A stretch of 64,000 nt of DNA, from positions 62,001 to 126,000 of the forward strand of contig JADCGF010000003.1 of the NCBI GenBank assembly GCA_020249145.1. The letters run 5' to 3'. The notes below the pieces were generated by a model, which did not search any database, was not told the DNA's origin, and was given only the letters and a program-made list of their open reading frames with translations. Below, one piece after another: positions 8,451-16,311 of this stretch; the first letter of the stretch is position 1; each line of letters begins with the position of its first letter. Position numbers and translations under genes: made by a program. The DNA comes from Roseomonas sp. Lineage in GTDB: Bacteria > Pseudomonadota > Alphaproteobacteria > Acetobacterales > Acetobacteraceae.

Positions 8451-9841
8451 CGGTTCGCACGCGCTTCGCCCCTTCCCCCACCGGCTATCTGCATATCGGC
8501 GGGGCTCGCACAGCTTTGTTCAATTGGCTCTTTGCGCGCCACCACGGCGGGGAATACCTGCTGCGTATTGAGGATACGGACCGCGAACGCTCCACCCGGG
8601 AAGCGGTTGATCAGATCCTGGATAGCTTGGAATGGCTTGGGCTTTCGCCCGATGAACCGCCAGTGTTTCAGGCAGCGCGAGAAGCGCGGCATCGGGAAAT
8701 CGCCGAAGCTCTGCTGGCCATGGGCCGGGCCTATCGCTGCTGGGCGACGCCGGAAGAACTGGCCGAAATGCGCGAACGCGCCGCCGCCGAAGGCCGTCCG
8801 CCGCGTTATGACCGCCGCTGGCGGGACCGTGAGCCTGGCCCGGAACAGGCGGGCAAGCCCTTCGCCATTCGCATCAAGGCACCGCTGGAAGGTGAAACCG
8901 TGGTTGCGGATTTGGTGCAGGGTGAAGTGCGTGTCGCCAATAGCGAATTGGACGACATGATCATCCTGCGGAGTGATGGCACGCCAACCTATCTGCATGC
9001 CGTGGTGGTGGATGATCACGATATGCGCATCACCCATGTGATCCGCGGCGATGACCACCTGACCAATACTTTCCGCCAATGCATGGTCTATGACGCGATG
9101 GGCTGGCATCGGCCGCATTTCGCCCATGTGCCGCTGATCCATGGCGCAGATGGCGCCAAGCTTTCCAAGCGTCATGGTGCAGTTTCCGTGCTGGATTTTC
9201 GTGAGCAAGGCTTTCTGCCCGATTCGGTCTGCAATTATCTGCTGCGCCTTGGTTGGGGCCATGGTGATGAGGAATTCATCCCGCGCGACCGCGCGGTGAC
9301 GCTGTTCGATATCAAGGATGTTGGGCGCGCAGCGGCGCGGATGGATTACGCCAAGCTCACGCATTTGAACGGGCAATATCTGCGCATGGCCGATGATGAT
9401 GCGCTGACGCGCGATGTGCTCGAACGCCTCGCGAAACGTACTGTGTTGTTCGGGCCGGATGGTGCCAAGCGTGTGCGGATGCTGATGCCTTTCCTGAAGG
9501 AAAGGGCGAAGACGCTGGAAGAATTGACGGGCGCTTCGGCCTTCGCGGTGCAGGATGGCGCGCCGTTGATGGAAGCCAAGGCCGAGGCCTTGCTGACGCC
9601 GGAAGCAAAGGCGCGGCTTGCTGATCTTGCCGCGTTTTTGCAGACAGCGCCTTGGGAAAAGCAGGAACTGGATCAGTGGCTGCGCGATTATGCCGAAGTG
9701 AAGGGCATCAAGCTTGGCCAGGTGGCGCAGCCCTTGCGCGCGGCACTCAGCGGCAGCACGACCAGCCCACCGATTGATGCCGTGCTGTGGGCGCTGGGGC
9801 GAGAGGAGGCGACGTTGCGCATCCTTGCAGCGGCTGGCTAA
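8447..9841 (+). CDS. gltX: Glutamate--tRNA ligase
   Basis: A 464-residue class I aminoacyl-tRNA synthetase that charges tRNA(Glu), and possibly tRNA(Gln) where the amidotransferase route is used. The HIGH-equivalent is PTGYLHIGG at residues 11-19; the KMSKS-equivalent KLSKR lies at residues 238-242, the form usual in GluRS. The C-terminal anticodon-binding helical domain is present. The frame is open 82 codons further upstream but homology begins at the ATG at 8447 (MTVRTRFAPSPTG). Length is normal. The gene is monocistronic and divergent from comEC. Confidence 0.97.
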   Translation: MTVRTRFAPSPTGYLHIGGARTALFNWLFARHHGGEYLLRIEDTDRERSTREAVDQILDSLEWLGLSPDEPPVFQAAREARHREIAEALLAMGRAYRCWATPEELAEMRERAAAEGRPPRYDRRWRDREPGPEQAGKPFAIRIKAPLEGETVVADLVQGEVRVANSELDDMIILRSDGTPTYLHAVVVDDHDMRITHVIRGDDHLTNTFRQCMVYDAMGWHRPHFAHVPLIHGADGAKLSKRHGAVSVLDFREQGFLPDSVCNYLLRLGWGHGDEEFIPRDRAVTLFDIKDVGRAAARMDYAKLTHLNGQYLRMADDDALTRDVLERLAKRTVLFGPDGAKRVRMLMPFLKERAKTLEELTGASAFAVQDGAPLMEAKAEALLTPEAKARLADLAAFLQTAPWEKQELDQWLRDYAEVKGIKLGQVAQPLRAALSGSTTSPPIDAVLWALGREEATLRILAAAG

Positions 9842-9909
9842 TTTTTCGCCGGTCAGCCGGCGCGGAAATTGCCGCCGGGCACGGCGCATTTCGCCGGGTA
9901 TGGGCGCGG

Positions 9910-10392
9910 TTAACCGTTGAAAGCTTCAAAAAACCATAAAGTATACACTGTCCCTAGAACGAAAATCGCATAACTAAAAATCGAAATACGCCAAGTGAAA
10001 GGCGCAGCGACGAAAACTGATGAGCGAGCTTCCTGGAAAAACTTTGAAAAGCTAAATCGCCAAGGTATGAATCTACGGCAACCGACCAAAATCAACAAAG
10101 AAAATTGTGGCATGATCATTAGCCAAGCTACAATTTTAGAAATAGAAGAGAGCCACGGAGCGTTTAGATGTAGCCAGACGCCTAAAAATGAGATCAACGG
10201 GCCCACGAAATAAAAACTAACGAAGGCAATTTGAGACATGGGAGTGGGTTGATGCGTGATTTTTTTTGTGAGGCTTGCGATTCCGACGACCAAAACTATT
10301 CCGAAGACCAAGAATAGAAACTGTAACGCTTCGGGCTGCGACAATGCTCGCGAGAATAGAAAAGCGTTGGGGTCTACCTCATGGCGACTCAT
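9910..10392 (-). CDS. Unknown multi-spanning membrane protein in an AT-rich island
   Basis: A 160-residue hydrophobic protein with about four predicted membrane helices (LQFLFLVFGIVLVVGIASL, IAFVSFYFVGPLISFLGVW, IVAWLMIMPQFSLLILVG, and ISIFSYAIFVLGTVYTLWF). No family is recognised. Base composition is far more AT-rich than every neighbour, with many A and T runs, which suggests recent transfer or a non-conserved lineage-specific gene. The ATG at 10392 has AGGAA directly before it, so spacing is poor; ATG codons inside are also possible. It is plausible as a real gene because the frame is open, the hydrophobic pattern is regular and no competing frame is better. Confidence 0.55.
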   Translation of the reverse strand: MSRHEVDPNAFLFSRALSQPEALQFLFLVFGIVLVVGIASLTKKITHQPTPMSQIAFVSFYFVGPLISFLGVWLHLNAPWLSSISKIVAWLMIMPQFSLLILVGCRRFIPWRFSFSKFFQEARSSVFVAAPFTWRISIFSYAIFVLGTVYTLWFFEAFNG

Positions 10393-10662
10393 TTCCTGGG
10401 CCTCGAAGTGAAAGATATCGTGGGCGCCCTAGTGAGGACGGTGACGTAACCTGCTGACTGTACGGATTCTCTAAAGTTTATGCTAGCTCGTAATTGAGAT
10501 CGCCAATTTAGCGAGCCTGCCGTGTCACGCAATTGCGCTGCCCTGATCTGCTTTGCAAGCACGCGGTGGTTCGCGCTTGCCGCCAAAGCGCGCAGGGTGC
10601 GGCTCCGCTGTTCCCCGCCAGCTTTCCTGGCGGGGAAGTCGAAGATCACCAGCGTCTGGCTG
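10393..10662. other. Gap of 270 bases with low-GC composition and one inverted repeat
   Basis: No convincing coding frame, tRNA or repeat family is seen here. The part next to 10392 shares the AT-rich composition of the membrane-protein gene; the part near 10600 returns to the normal GC-rich composition and holds the inverted repeat described at 10611-10637. Confidence 0.5.
10611..10637 (-). terminator. Strong inverted repeat, probable 3' hairpin of the FAH-family gene
   Basis: Perfect 11-bp arms TTCCCCGCCAG and CTGGCGGGGAA with a 5-base loop lie 25 bases after the stop of the minus-strand FAH-family gene. There is no long U-run after it, so it may be a mRNA-stabilising or weak terminator hairpin rather than a classical terminator. 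Confidence 0.55.
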
Positions 10663-11511
10663 TCAGGCGGAGGCAACAAGTTTCTGCGTCTGCTCACCAA
10701 GCCCGGCAATGCCAAGCTTCATGGTCTGGCCGGCCTTCAGGAAGATCGGCACCGGCTTCTTGCCCAGCCCCACACCGGGCGGCGTGCCGGTGAAGATCAC
10801 ATCGCCAGGGTTCAGCGTGATGCATTGGCTGACATAGGACACAATCTGCTTCACACCGAAAATCATGGTCTTGGTGGAGCCATTCTGTTCGCGCACGCCA
10901 TCCACATCGCAATACATGGCAAGGTTCTGCGGATCGGGGATTTCATCCTTCGTCACCAGCCAGGGGCCGAGCGGCCCGAAAGTATCAAACCCCTTGCCCT
11001 TATCCCAGGCGCCGCCGCGTTCCGCCTGCCATTCACGTTCAGACACATCATTGCCGACGGCATAGCCCGCGACATGATCCAAAGCCTTGTCTTCCGAGAC
11101 ATATTTGGCGCGCGTGCCGATGATGATGCAAAGCTCTACCTCATAATCGGTCTTCACCGACCCGCGCGGGATGACAACATCATCATTCGGCCCTTGCAGC
11201 GCATTGAGCGATTTCAGGAACACAATCGGCTCCTTCGGGATCGGCGCGCCGGTTTCCGCCGCGTGATCGGCATAGTTCAACCCGATGCAAATCAGGTTCT
11301 TCATGCCCGTGACGGGCGAGCCCAGGCGCGGATTGCCGGCGACCTTGGGCAGGGAATTCACATCCACTGCCGCAATCTTCGCAAGTGCGGCGGGGGAGAG
11401 CACATCACCAGTGATGTCGGGCACAAGGCCCGAAAGATCACGAATGGCGCCGGCGGCATCCAGAATGCCCGGCTTTTCCTGGCCCGCCGGGCCGTAACGC
11501 AAAAGCTTCAT
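10663..11511 (-). CDS. Fumarylacetoacetate hydrolase-family protein
   Basis: A 282-residue FAH-superfamily enzyme; members hydrolyse or decarboxylate 2,4-diketo acids. The motif GLNYADHAAETG followed by PIVFLKSLNALQGPND and DYEVELCIIIG supplies the Glu/Asp metal ligands of the fold, and GDVIFTGTPPGVGLG is the C-terminal signature. Overall it resembles the subgroup often named ureidoglycolate lyase or 2,4-diketo-3-deoxy-L-fuconate/rhamnonate hydrolase. A short-chain dehydrogenase of matching type lies upstream on the same strand with a small membrane protein between, so a deoxysugar-acid pathway is a reasonable inference. A good GGGAGG precedes the ATG at 11511. Confidence 0.9.
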   Translation of the reverse strand: MKLLRYGPAGQEKPGILDAAGAIRDLSGLVPDITGDVLSPAALAKIAAVDVNSLPKVAGNPRLGSPVTGMKNLICIGLNYADHAAETGAPIPKEPIVFLKSLNALQGPNDDVVIPRGSVKTDYEVELCIIIGTRAKYVSEDKALDHVAGYAVGNDVSEREWQAERGGAWDKGKGFDTFGPLGPWLVTKDEIPDPQNLAMYCDVDGVREQNGSTKTMIFGVKQIVSYVSQCITLNPGDVIFTGTPPGVGLGKKPVPIFLKAGQTMKLGIAGLGEQTQKLVASA

Positions 11512-11522
11512 CTAAGCCTCCC

Positions 11523-11759
11523 TCAATTAGAACGGCGGGCACGCACATGCCCGAAAAACGCCAAGCCAATCCCGCCGAAGGCGAGCGCCTGAATGCTATT
11601 GACCGGCAAGGTCACGGCGCCGGCGGCAAGCAGCAGCGCGATCAGCATGGAGATGCATCCCAGCATCATATAGGCGGGCATCGCCATATCCTCATTCATG
11701 CCGGCGAGTATCACGGCACCCATCGCGCTCATCATCGGGACGGCAAATTCACTGGCCAT
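11523..11759 (-). CDS. Small hydrophobic membrane protein of unknown function
   Basis: A 78-residue protein that is mostly hydrophobic, with two to three likely membrane segments (MMSAMGAVILAGM, AYMMLGCISMLIALLLAAGAV, IQALAFGGIGLAFFG) and a basic tail RARRSN. No family is recognised. The ATG at 11759 is preferred over one two codons earlier because AAGGAG then sits 7 bases ahead. It lies 34 bases after the short-chain dehydrogenase and 11 bases before the FAH-family gene on the same strand, so it is probably part of that operon. Confidence 0.6.
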   Translation of the reverse strand: MASEFAVPMMSAMGAVILAGMNEDMAMPAYMMLGCISMLIALLLAAGAVTLPVNSIQALAFGGIGLAFFGHVRARRSN

Positions 11760-11793
11760 TTCCATTCTCCTTCAAGGGGTGATTTAGGGCTTC

Positions 11794-12543
11794 CTACAAT
11801 GTCCAGCCGCCGTCAATCACAAGGGCCTGGCCGGTGACAAAAGCGGCCTCATCGGACGCCAGATAAAGCACCAAAGCGGCCATTTCCTCAGCCGTGGCCA
11901 GCCTGCCCATGGCCTGGCGGGCCACGAAGGCGGCGCGGGCCGCTTCCACCGAACCGGCGGCGGCCGCATTGGCAGAGATTCGATCGTGAAGCGATGGTGT
12001 ATCCACCGTGCCGGGGCAAAGGCAATTGCAGCGAATGCCCTGGCTGACATATTCGGTCGCAATGGATTTCGTGAGGCCCACCACAGCGGCCTTGGTGGTG
12101 CCATACAAAAAGCGATTGGGCGCGCCCTTGATGGATGAACAGGCGGAAGACATGTTCACAATGCTGCCGCGCCGGCGTTCCAGCATGCCGGGGATGAAGG
12201 CCTGCGCCACTTTCCACATGGCGCGCACATTCAGCGCAAAGCCGAAATCCCATTCCTGATCCGTGCAGGTCAGGATGGTATTCTGATGCACAAAGCCCGC
12301 GCAATTGAACAGAATATCCACCGGCCCCGCGTTCATGGCGGCGGCGGCAATGGCCGCATCATCCAGCACATCAAGCGTCGCGGTAGTGATGCCAGGCGCC
12401 GTGAGGGTTGCGAGCAGCGCCGCATCGCGATCTGTTGCCACCACGCTCGCCCCTTCGGCGGCCATCGCAAGCGCTGTGGCGCGGCCAATGCCCTGGCCTG
12501 CCGCCGTCACGAAACAAAGCTTGCCCGCCAATCTACCCGCCAT
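11794..12543 (-). CDS. Short-chain dehydrogenase/reductase, 2-keto-3-deoxy-L-fuconate dehydrogenase-like
   Basis: A 249-residue classical SDR. The cofactor loop is TAAGQGIG near residue 13, the NNAG-equivalent is NCAG, and the catalytic residues are Ser in NMSSACSS and the Tyr-x3-Lys of YGTTK. An acidic residue after strand 2 (VVATDRD) predicts preference for NAD(H). The subtype resembles DHRS6/BDH2 and the 2-keto-3-deoxy-L-fuconate dehydrogenases. Co-directional with the FAH-family gene, which would act on the diketo product of such a dehydrogenase. The actual substrate is not proven by sequence. Confidence 0.88.
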   Translation of the reverse strand: MAGRLAGKLCFVTAAGQGIGRATALAMAAEGASVVATDRDAALLATLTAPGITTATLDVLDDAAIAAAAMNAGPVDILFNCAGFVHQNTILTCTDQEWDFGFALNVRAMWKVAQAFIPGMLERRRGSIVNMSSACSSIKGAPNRFLYGTTKAAVVGLTKSIATEYVSQGIRCNCLCPGTVDTPSLHDRISANAAAAGSVEAARAAFVARQAMGRLATAEEMAALVLYLASDEAAFVTGQALVIDGGWTL

Positions 12544-12583
12544 GATGTGCTTCCTTCCCCTGGTCGCGACAATGCCGCGCGTT

Positions 12584-14365
12584 TCAATCCTGCGCCATGA
12601 CTTTCACATAGCTGCCGGGCGCGTCTTCAATCGCGTTCTTTGGCTTGCGCGCGGGAACCTGAACAGGCTCCTGCCCGGTCACCCAGCGTTGCCAATCGGG
12701 CCACCAGGAACCCGCCAATTCCGTTGAGCTCGCCAACCAGGCCTCAGGGTCCGCCGGCAATGACGTATTCACCCAATGGCTGTATTTGCCCGCATCCGGC
12801 GGATTGACCACGCCGGCGATATGGCCTGATGCCGCCAGCACAAAGCGGATATCACCCGTATAGGTCTGCGTCGCGCGATAGGTGGAAGCCCAAGGCGCGA
12901 TGTGGTCTTCCCGTGTTGAAAGAATGTAAGTCGGCAGCTTGATCTTCCTCAGATCCAGCTTCACGCCCAGCAATTCAATACCGCCCGGCTTGATGAGATC
13001 ATTCTGCTGATACATGCGCCGCAGATAGAAGGAATGCATCCGCGCCGGCATGCGCGTTGAATCATCATTCCAGTAGAGCAGATCAAAGGGGAAAGGGTCC
13101 TGCCCCAGCAGGTAGTTGTTTACCACGAAGGACCAGATCAAGTCATTGGCGCGCAGCATATTGAAGGTGGTCGCCATTTCGCGGCCTTCCAGATAGCCGC
13201 GCTTTTGCATCTTGGCTTCCAGCGCCTTTAATTGTTCTTCATCAATGAAGACACCCAATTCACCGGATTCGGTGAAATCCACCATGGTGGTGAAGAAGGT
13301 CGCGGATTTGATGCGGGTATCGCGCTTAGCCGCCATATGCGCGAGTGTCGCCGATAGCAGCGTACCCCCAAGGCAATAGCCAATCGCATTCACGGATTTT
13401 TCGCCGGTGGCCTTTTCAATCGCGTCCAGCGCCGCATAGGGGCCTTCCAGCATGTAATCCTCGAAGCCCTTCTCAGCAAGCTTCGCATCCGGATTGACCC
13501 AGGAAACCACGAAAACCGTATGCCCCTGATCTACCGCCCAGCGGATGAAGGAATTCTTCGGGCGCAGATCAAGAATATAGTATTTGTTTATCCAAGGCGG
13601 CATGATCAGCAGCGGGCGCTTCAGCACTTTTTCAGTGGTGGGCGTATACTGGATCAACTGCATCAGGTCATTCTGATAGACAATCTTGCCCGGTGTGACG
13701 GCGATATTCTCGCCCACCTTGAACTTGCTTTCATCCGTCATGCGGATGCGCAAATTCCCCTGCCCGCGTTCCAGGTCGGTCAGCAGATTGGACAAGCCCT
13801 TCAGCAGATTCTCGCCACCTGTTTCCGCCGTGCGGCGCAGCACTTCCGGATTGGTCAAGGCAAAATTCGTGGGGCTCATCGCATCCACGAATTGGCGGGT
13901 GTAGAAATCCACCTTCTGGGCAGTTTTCTCATCCATGCCCTCAGCGTCATGCACCAGGCCCTGCATGTAGCGCGCAGAAAGCAGATAGCTCTGTCGGATG
14001 AAGTCAAACACCTCATTGTCGCGCCAGGCTTCATCCTTGAAGCGCTTATCCTTCTGGTCTTCCGCGATCACGGCGGGCGCTGGCTCACCCATCATGCGGC
14101 GTGCGGTATTCTGCCAAAGGGTCAAATAATCCTGCCAAAAGCCGATCTGCGCCTGCATCAGCTTGGCCGGATTGGTCATCAGCCGCGTGGTCATATCCAG
14201 GAAGGCATTGCCGATATGCATCGGGTCGGCCTCTCCGGGCGTATCCGCCTGGCGCTTCAGGAAATCCGCGACAATGCGCTGGCTGCGTTCCGCCACATCG
14301 GCCATGGTGCGGCTGACCAGCGCCGGATCGGGCAGGCGGAAAGAGGTGTTGTCGCTCTCGGCCAT
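12584..14365 (-). CDS. phaC: Class I poly(3-hydroxyalkanoate) synthase
   Basis: A 593-residue polymerase that builds PHB-type storage polyester from (R)-3-hydroxyacyl-CoA on granule surfaces. The lipase-like box GYCLGGT places the nucleophile at Cys331; Asp487 in STREDH and His515 in ASGHIAG complete the triad. The N-terminal phasin-like region and the length are typical of class I enzymes that work without PhaE. No phaA/phaB or phasin gene is adjacent. It starts at ATG 14365, divergent from the lipoprotein gene, with an ~80-base shared gap. Confidence 0.96.
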   Translation of the reverse strand: MAESDNTSFRLPDPALVSRTMADVAERSQRIVADFLKRQADTPGEADPMHIGNAFLDMTTRLMTNPAKLMQAQIGFWQDYLTLWQNTARRMMGEPAPAVIAEDQKDKRFKDEAWRDNEVFDFIRQSYLLSARYMQGLVHDAEGMDEKTAQKVDFYTRQFVDAMSPTNFALTNPEVLRRTAETGGENLLKGLSNLLTDLERGQGNLRIRMTDESKFKVGENIAVTPGKIVYQNDLMQLIQYTPTTEKVLKRPLLIMPPWINKYYILDLRPKNSFIRWAVDQGHTVFVVSWVNPDAKLAEKGFEDYMLEGPYAALDAIEKATGEKSVNAIGYCLGGTLLSATLAHMAAKRDTRIKSATFFTTMVDFTESGELGVFIDEEQLKALEAKMQKRGYLEGREMATTFNMLRANDLIWSFVVNNYLLGQDPFPFDLLYWNDDSTRMPARMHSFYLRRMYQQNDLIKPGGIELLGVKLDLRKIKLPTYILSTREDHIAPWASTYRATQTYTGDIRFVLAASGHIAGVVNPPDAGKYSHWVNTSLPADPEAWLASSTELAGSWWPDWQRWVTGQEPVQVPARKPKNAIEDAPGSYVKVMAQD

Positions 14366-14445
14366 GGCGGGCTTCCTGGCAAGTTTCTTCCAGACGCTTC
14401 GCGCCGCGCCCGTTTCAGGCTAACCCCTTTTGCAGGCAGGGGCGC

Positions 14446-15045
14446 ATGAGCAGGCATCGCGAGACAACCGGAACCAAATTGCAACCTAGGTGGCGGAGCA
14501 GGGCCAATCAAGCACAGCTTTGCGCGCTGCTGGCGCTGATGCTGGCCGGCTGCGAGACGGAACCCGGCCAGAATGTTGCGAAATTCTGGGAGCGTGCCTG
14601 GGGGCCAGAAACAGAAGGCCGCCCCACCCCGCCCGGCGCCGGCATGCCCTTTCCCAATCTGGGTACCGTGCCGCCCCGGCCTGCAACCCCGGATATGGCC
14701 GCGCGCGAGGCTTTGGCCGCCGGGCTGGTGCAGCAACGGGAAGCAAGCCGCCAACCCCTTGGCGCCCTGCCGGGTGGCGCCCCGCGCGGCGCCCCGCCGC
14801 CCCCTGCTTTGGCCCCGGCCTTGGCGGGCGTGGCCATTCCGGCCCCGGCCATCGCGGCTCCGGCTGCGACTGCCGCGCCAAGCGCACCACAACAAGCCGC
14901 CCCGGCGCCAGTCGCCGCGCCAGAGCCATCCGGCATTCCCGCGCCGCCCATGATCGCCCCCGCCGGTATCCCCGCCCCACCCATGCTGACTCCCTCTGCC
15001 CCCCCGCCACCGCCCGTTTTGCGCGATCCGCCTCGCCGGCCGTGA
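14446..15045 (+). CDS. Proline/alanine-rich lipoprotein of unknown function
   Basis: A 199-residue predicted lipoprotein. A hydrophobic stretch LCALLALMLAGC ends in a lipobox, with the lipidated cysteine near residue 35. After it comes a short conserved-looking segment (FPNLGTVPPRP) and then a low-complexity Pro/Ala tail with repeated IPAPPM units. Such tails span the periplasm or envelope. No enzymatic domain is seen. It could be an envelope anchor or fragment of a peptidoglycan-associated system; the function is unknown. The gene sits alone between phaC and the aminotransferase gene. Confidence 0.65.
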   Translation: MSRHRETTGTKLQPRWRSRANQAQLCALLALMLAGCETEPGQNVAKFWERAWGPETEGRPTPPGAGMPFPNLGTVPPRPATPDMAAREALAAGLVQQREASRQPLGALPGGAPRGAPPPPALAPALAGVAIPAPAIAAPAATAAPSAPQQAAPAPVAAPEPSGIPAPPMIAPAGIPAPPMLTPSAPPPPPVLRDPPRRP

Positions 15046-15090
15046 CGGGCTGGTCTATAGACCCTTCCCTTAATCATCGAGACTGAAGCC

Positions 15091-16311
15091 ATGACCGAGG
15101 ATTTCCACCGTATCCGGCGCCTGCCGCCCTATGTCTTTGCCGAGGTGAATGCCGCCAAGGCCAAGGCGCGCGCGGCGGCGGAGGATATTGTTGATCTTGG
15201 CATGGGCAATCCCGATACGCCGACACCGCCGCATATTGTGGCAAAGCTGATCGAAGCGGTGCAGGACCCGCGCACGCATCGCTATTCCATGTCCAAGGGT
15301 ATTCCAGGGCTCCGCAAGGCATTGGCTGGCTATTACGATCGGCGCTTTGGCGTGAAGCTTGATCCTGAAACCGAAGTGGTGGCAACCCTTGGTTCCAAGG
15401 AAGGTTTGGCGAATTTGGCGCAGGCCATCTCAAGCCCCGGCGATACGATTCTGGTGCCGAACCCTTCCTATCCCATCCATCAATTCGGCTTCATCATCGC
15501 CGGCGCTTCGGTGCGCAGCATTCCCTATGCGCCCGATGACGCGATGCTTGAGGCGATTGACCGCGCCGTGCGCCATTCGGTCCCCAAACCCAATGCGGTG
15601 ATTGTCAATTTCCCGTCCAATCCAACCGCGTTGACCGCACCAATTGAATTCTACCGCGAATTGGTCGCGCTTTGCCGCCGGCATGATTTATTCATCCTAT
15701 CCGATCTTGCCTATGCCGAGCTTTATTTCGGCGACACCCCGCCGCCTTCCGTTTTGGAAGTGGAAGGGGCGAAGGACATCACGGTGGAATTCACTTCCAT
15801 GTCGAAAACCTACAATATGCCAGGCTGGCGCATGGGGTTTGCGGCGGGCAATCCGCGGCTGATCGCGGCTTTGGCGCGCGTGAAATCATACCTGGATTAT
15901 GGTGCCTTCACGCCCATTCAGGTGGCGGCGACAGCGGCGCTGAATGGTCCGCAGGATTGCATTGAAGAAATGCGCGTATTGTACAAGGAACGCCGCGAAG
16001 TGCTGGTGAAGGGGCTGCATGCCGCGGGCTGGGATGTGCCGTCGCCAGAGGCTTCCATGTTCCTGTGGGCGCCAATCCCTGAGCGGTTCCGGCATTTGGG
16101 CTCGGTCGGGTTTTCCAAGCTGCTGCTGGAAAAGGCGAAAGTCGCGGTGGCACCTGGCCTTGGCTTTGGTGAGCATGGCGATGAACATGTGCGCATTGCG
16201 CTGGTGGAAAATAGCCACCGCATCCGCCAGGCTTTGCGTGGCATCAAAACCTTCCTGGGTGGCGACAATGCCGCGCCGCAGGATAACTCCGCTGATATGG
16301 TGAATGCATGA
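15091..16311 (+). CDS. AlaC-type class I/II aminotransferase
   Basis: A 406-residue PLP enzyme of the aspartate aminotransferase fold. The Schiff-base lysine is in SMSKTYNMPGWRMGF; NFPSNPTA supplies the Asn that contacts PLP, and DLAYAEL the Asp. The sequence type matches AlaC, the glutamate-pyruvate transaminase, and the related LL-diaminopimelate aminotransferases. It overlaps hom by 4 bases (ATGA), a pairing seen widely in Alphaproteobacteria, so the two are almost certainly co-translated. Substrate choice (alanine versus another amino acid) is not settled by sequence. Confidence 0.9.
   Translation: MTEDFHRIRRLPPYVFAEVNAAKAKARAAAEDIVDLGMGNPDTPTPPHIVAKLIEAVQDPRTHRYSMSKGIPGLRKALAGYYDRRFGVKLDPETEVVATLGSKEGLANLAQAISSPGDTILVPNPSYPIHQFGFIIAGASVRSIPYAPDDAMLEAIDRAVRHSVPKPNAVIVNFPSNPTALTAPIEFYRELVALCRRHDLFILSDLAYAELYFGDTPPPSVLEVEGAKDITVEFTSMSKTYNMPGWRMGFAAGNPRLIAALARVKSYLDYGAFTPIQVAATAALNGPQDCIEEMRVLYKERREVLVKGLHAAGWDVPSPEASMFLWAPIPERFRHLGSVGFSKLLLEKAKVAVAPGLGFGEHGDEHVRIALVENSHRIRQALRGIKTFLGGDNAAPQDNSADMVNA

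Noticed and set aside
9847..9862. CGCCGG-TCAG-CCGGCG hairpin after gltX, considered as a terminator
   Set aside because: The T-run precedes rather than follows the stem on the plus strand, and the minus strand is followed by A residues.
8411..9889. A 492-codon open frame antisense to gltX
   Set aside because: The plus strand encodes an intact GluRS; long antisense frames are expected at this GC content.
10389..10715. A 108-codon minus-strand frame upstream of the AT-rich gene
   Set aside because: No family motif, no good start, and it crosses the composition boundary and the inverted repeat; most likely chance.
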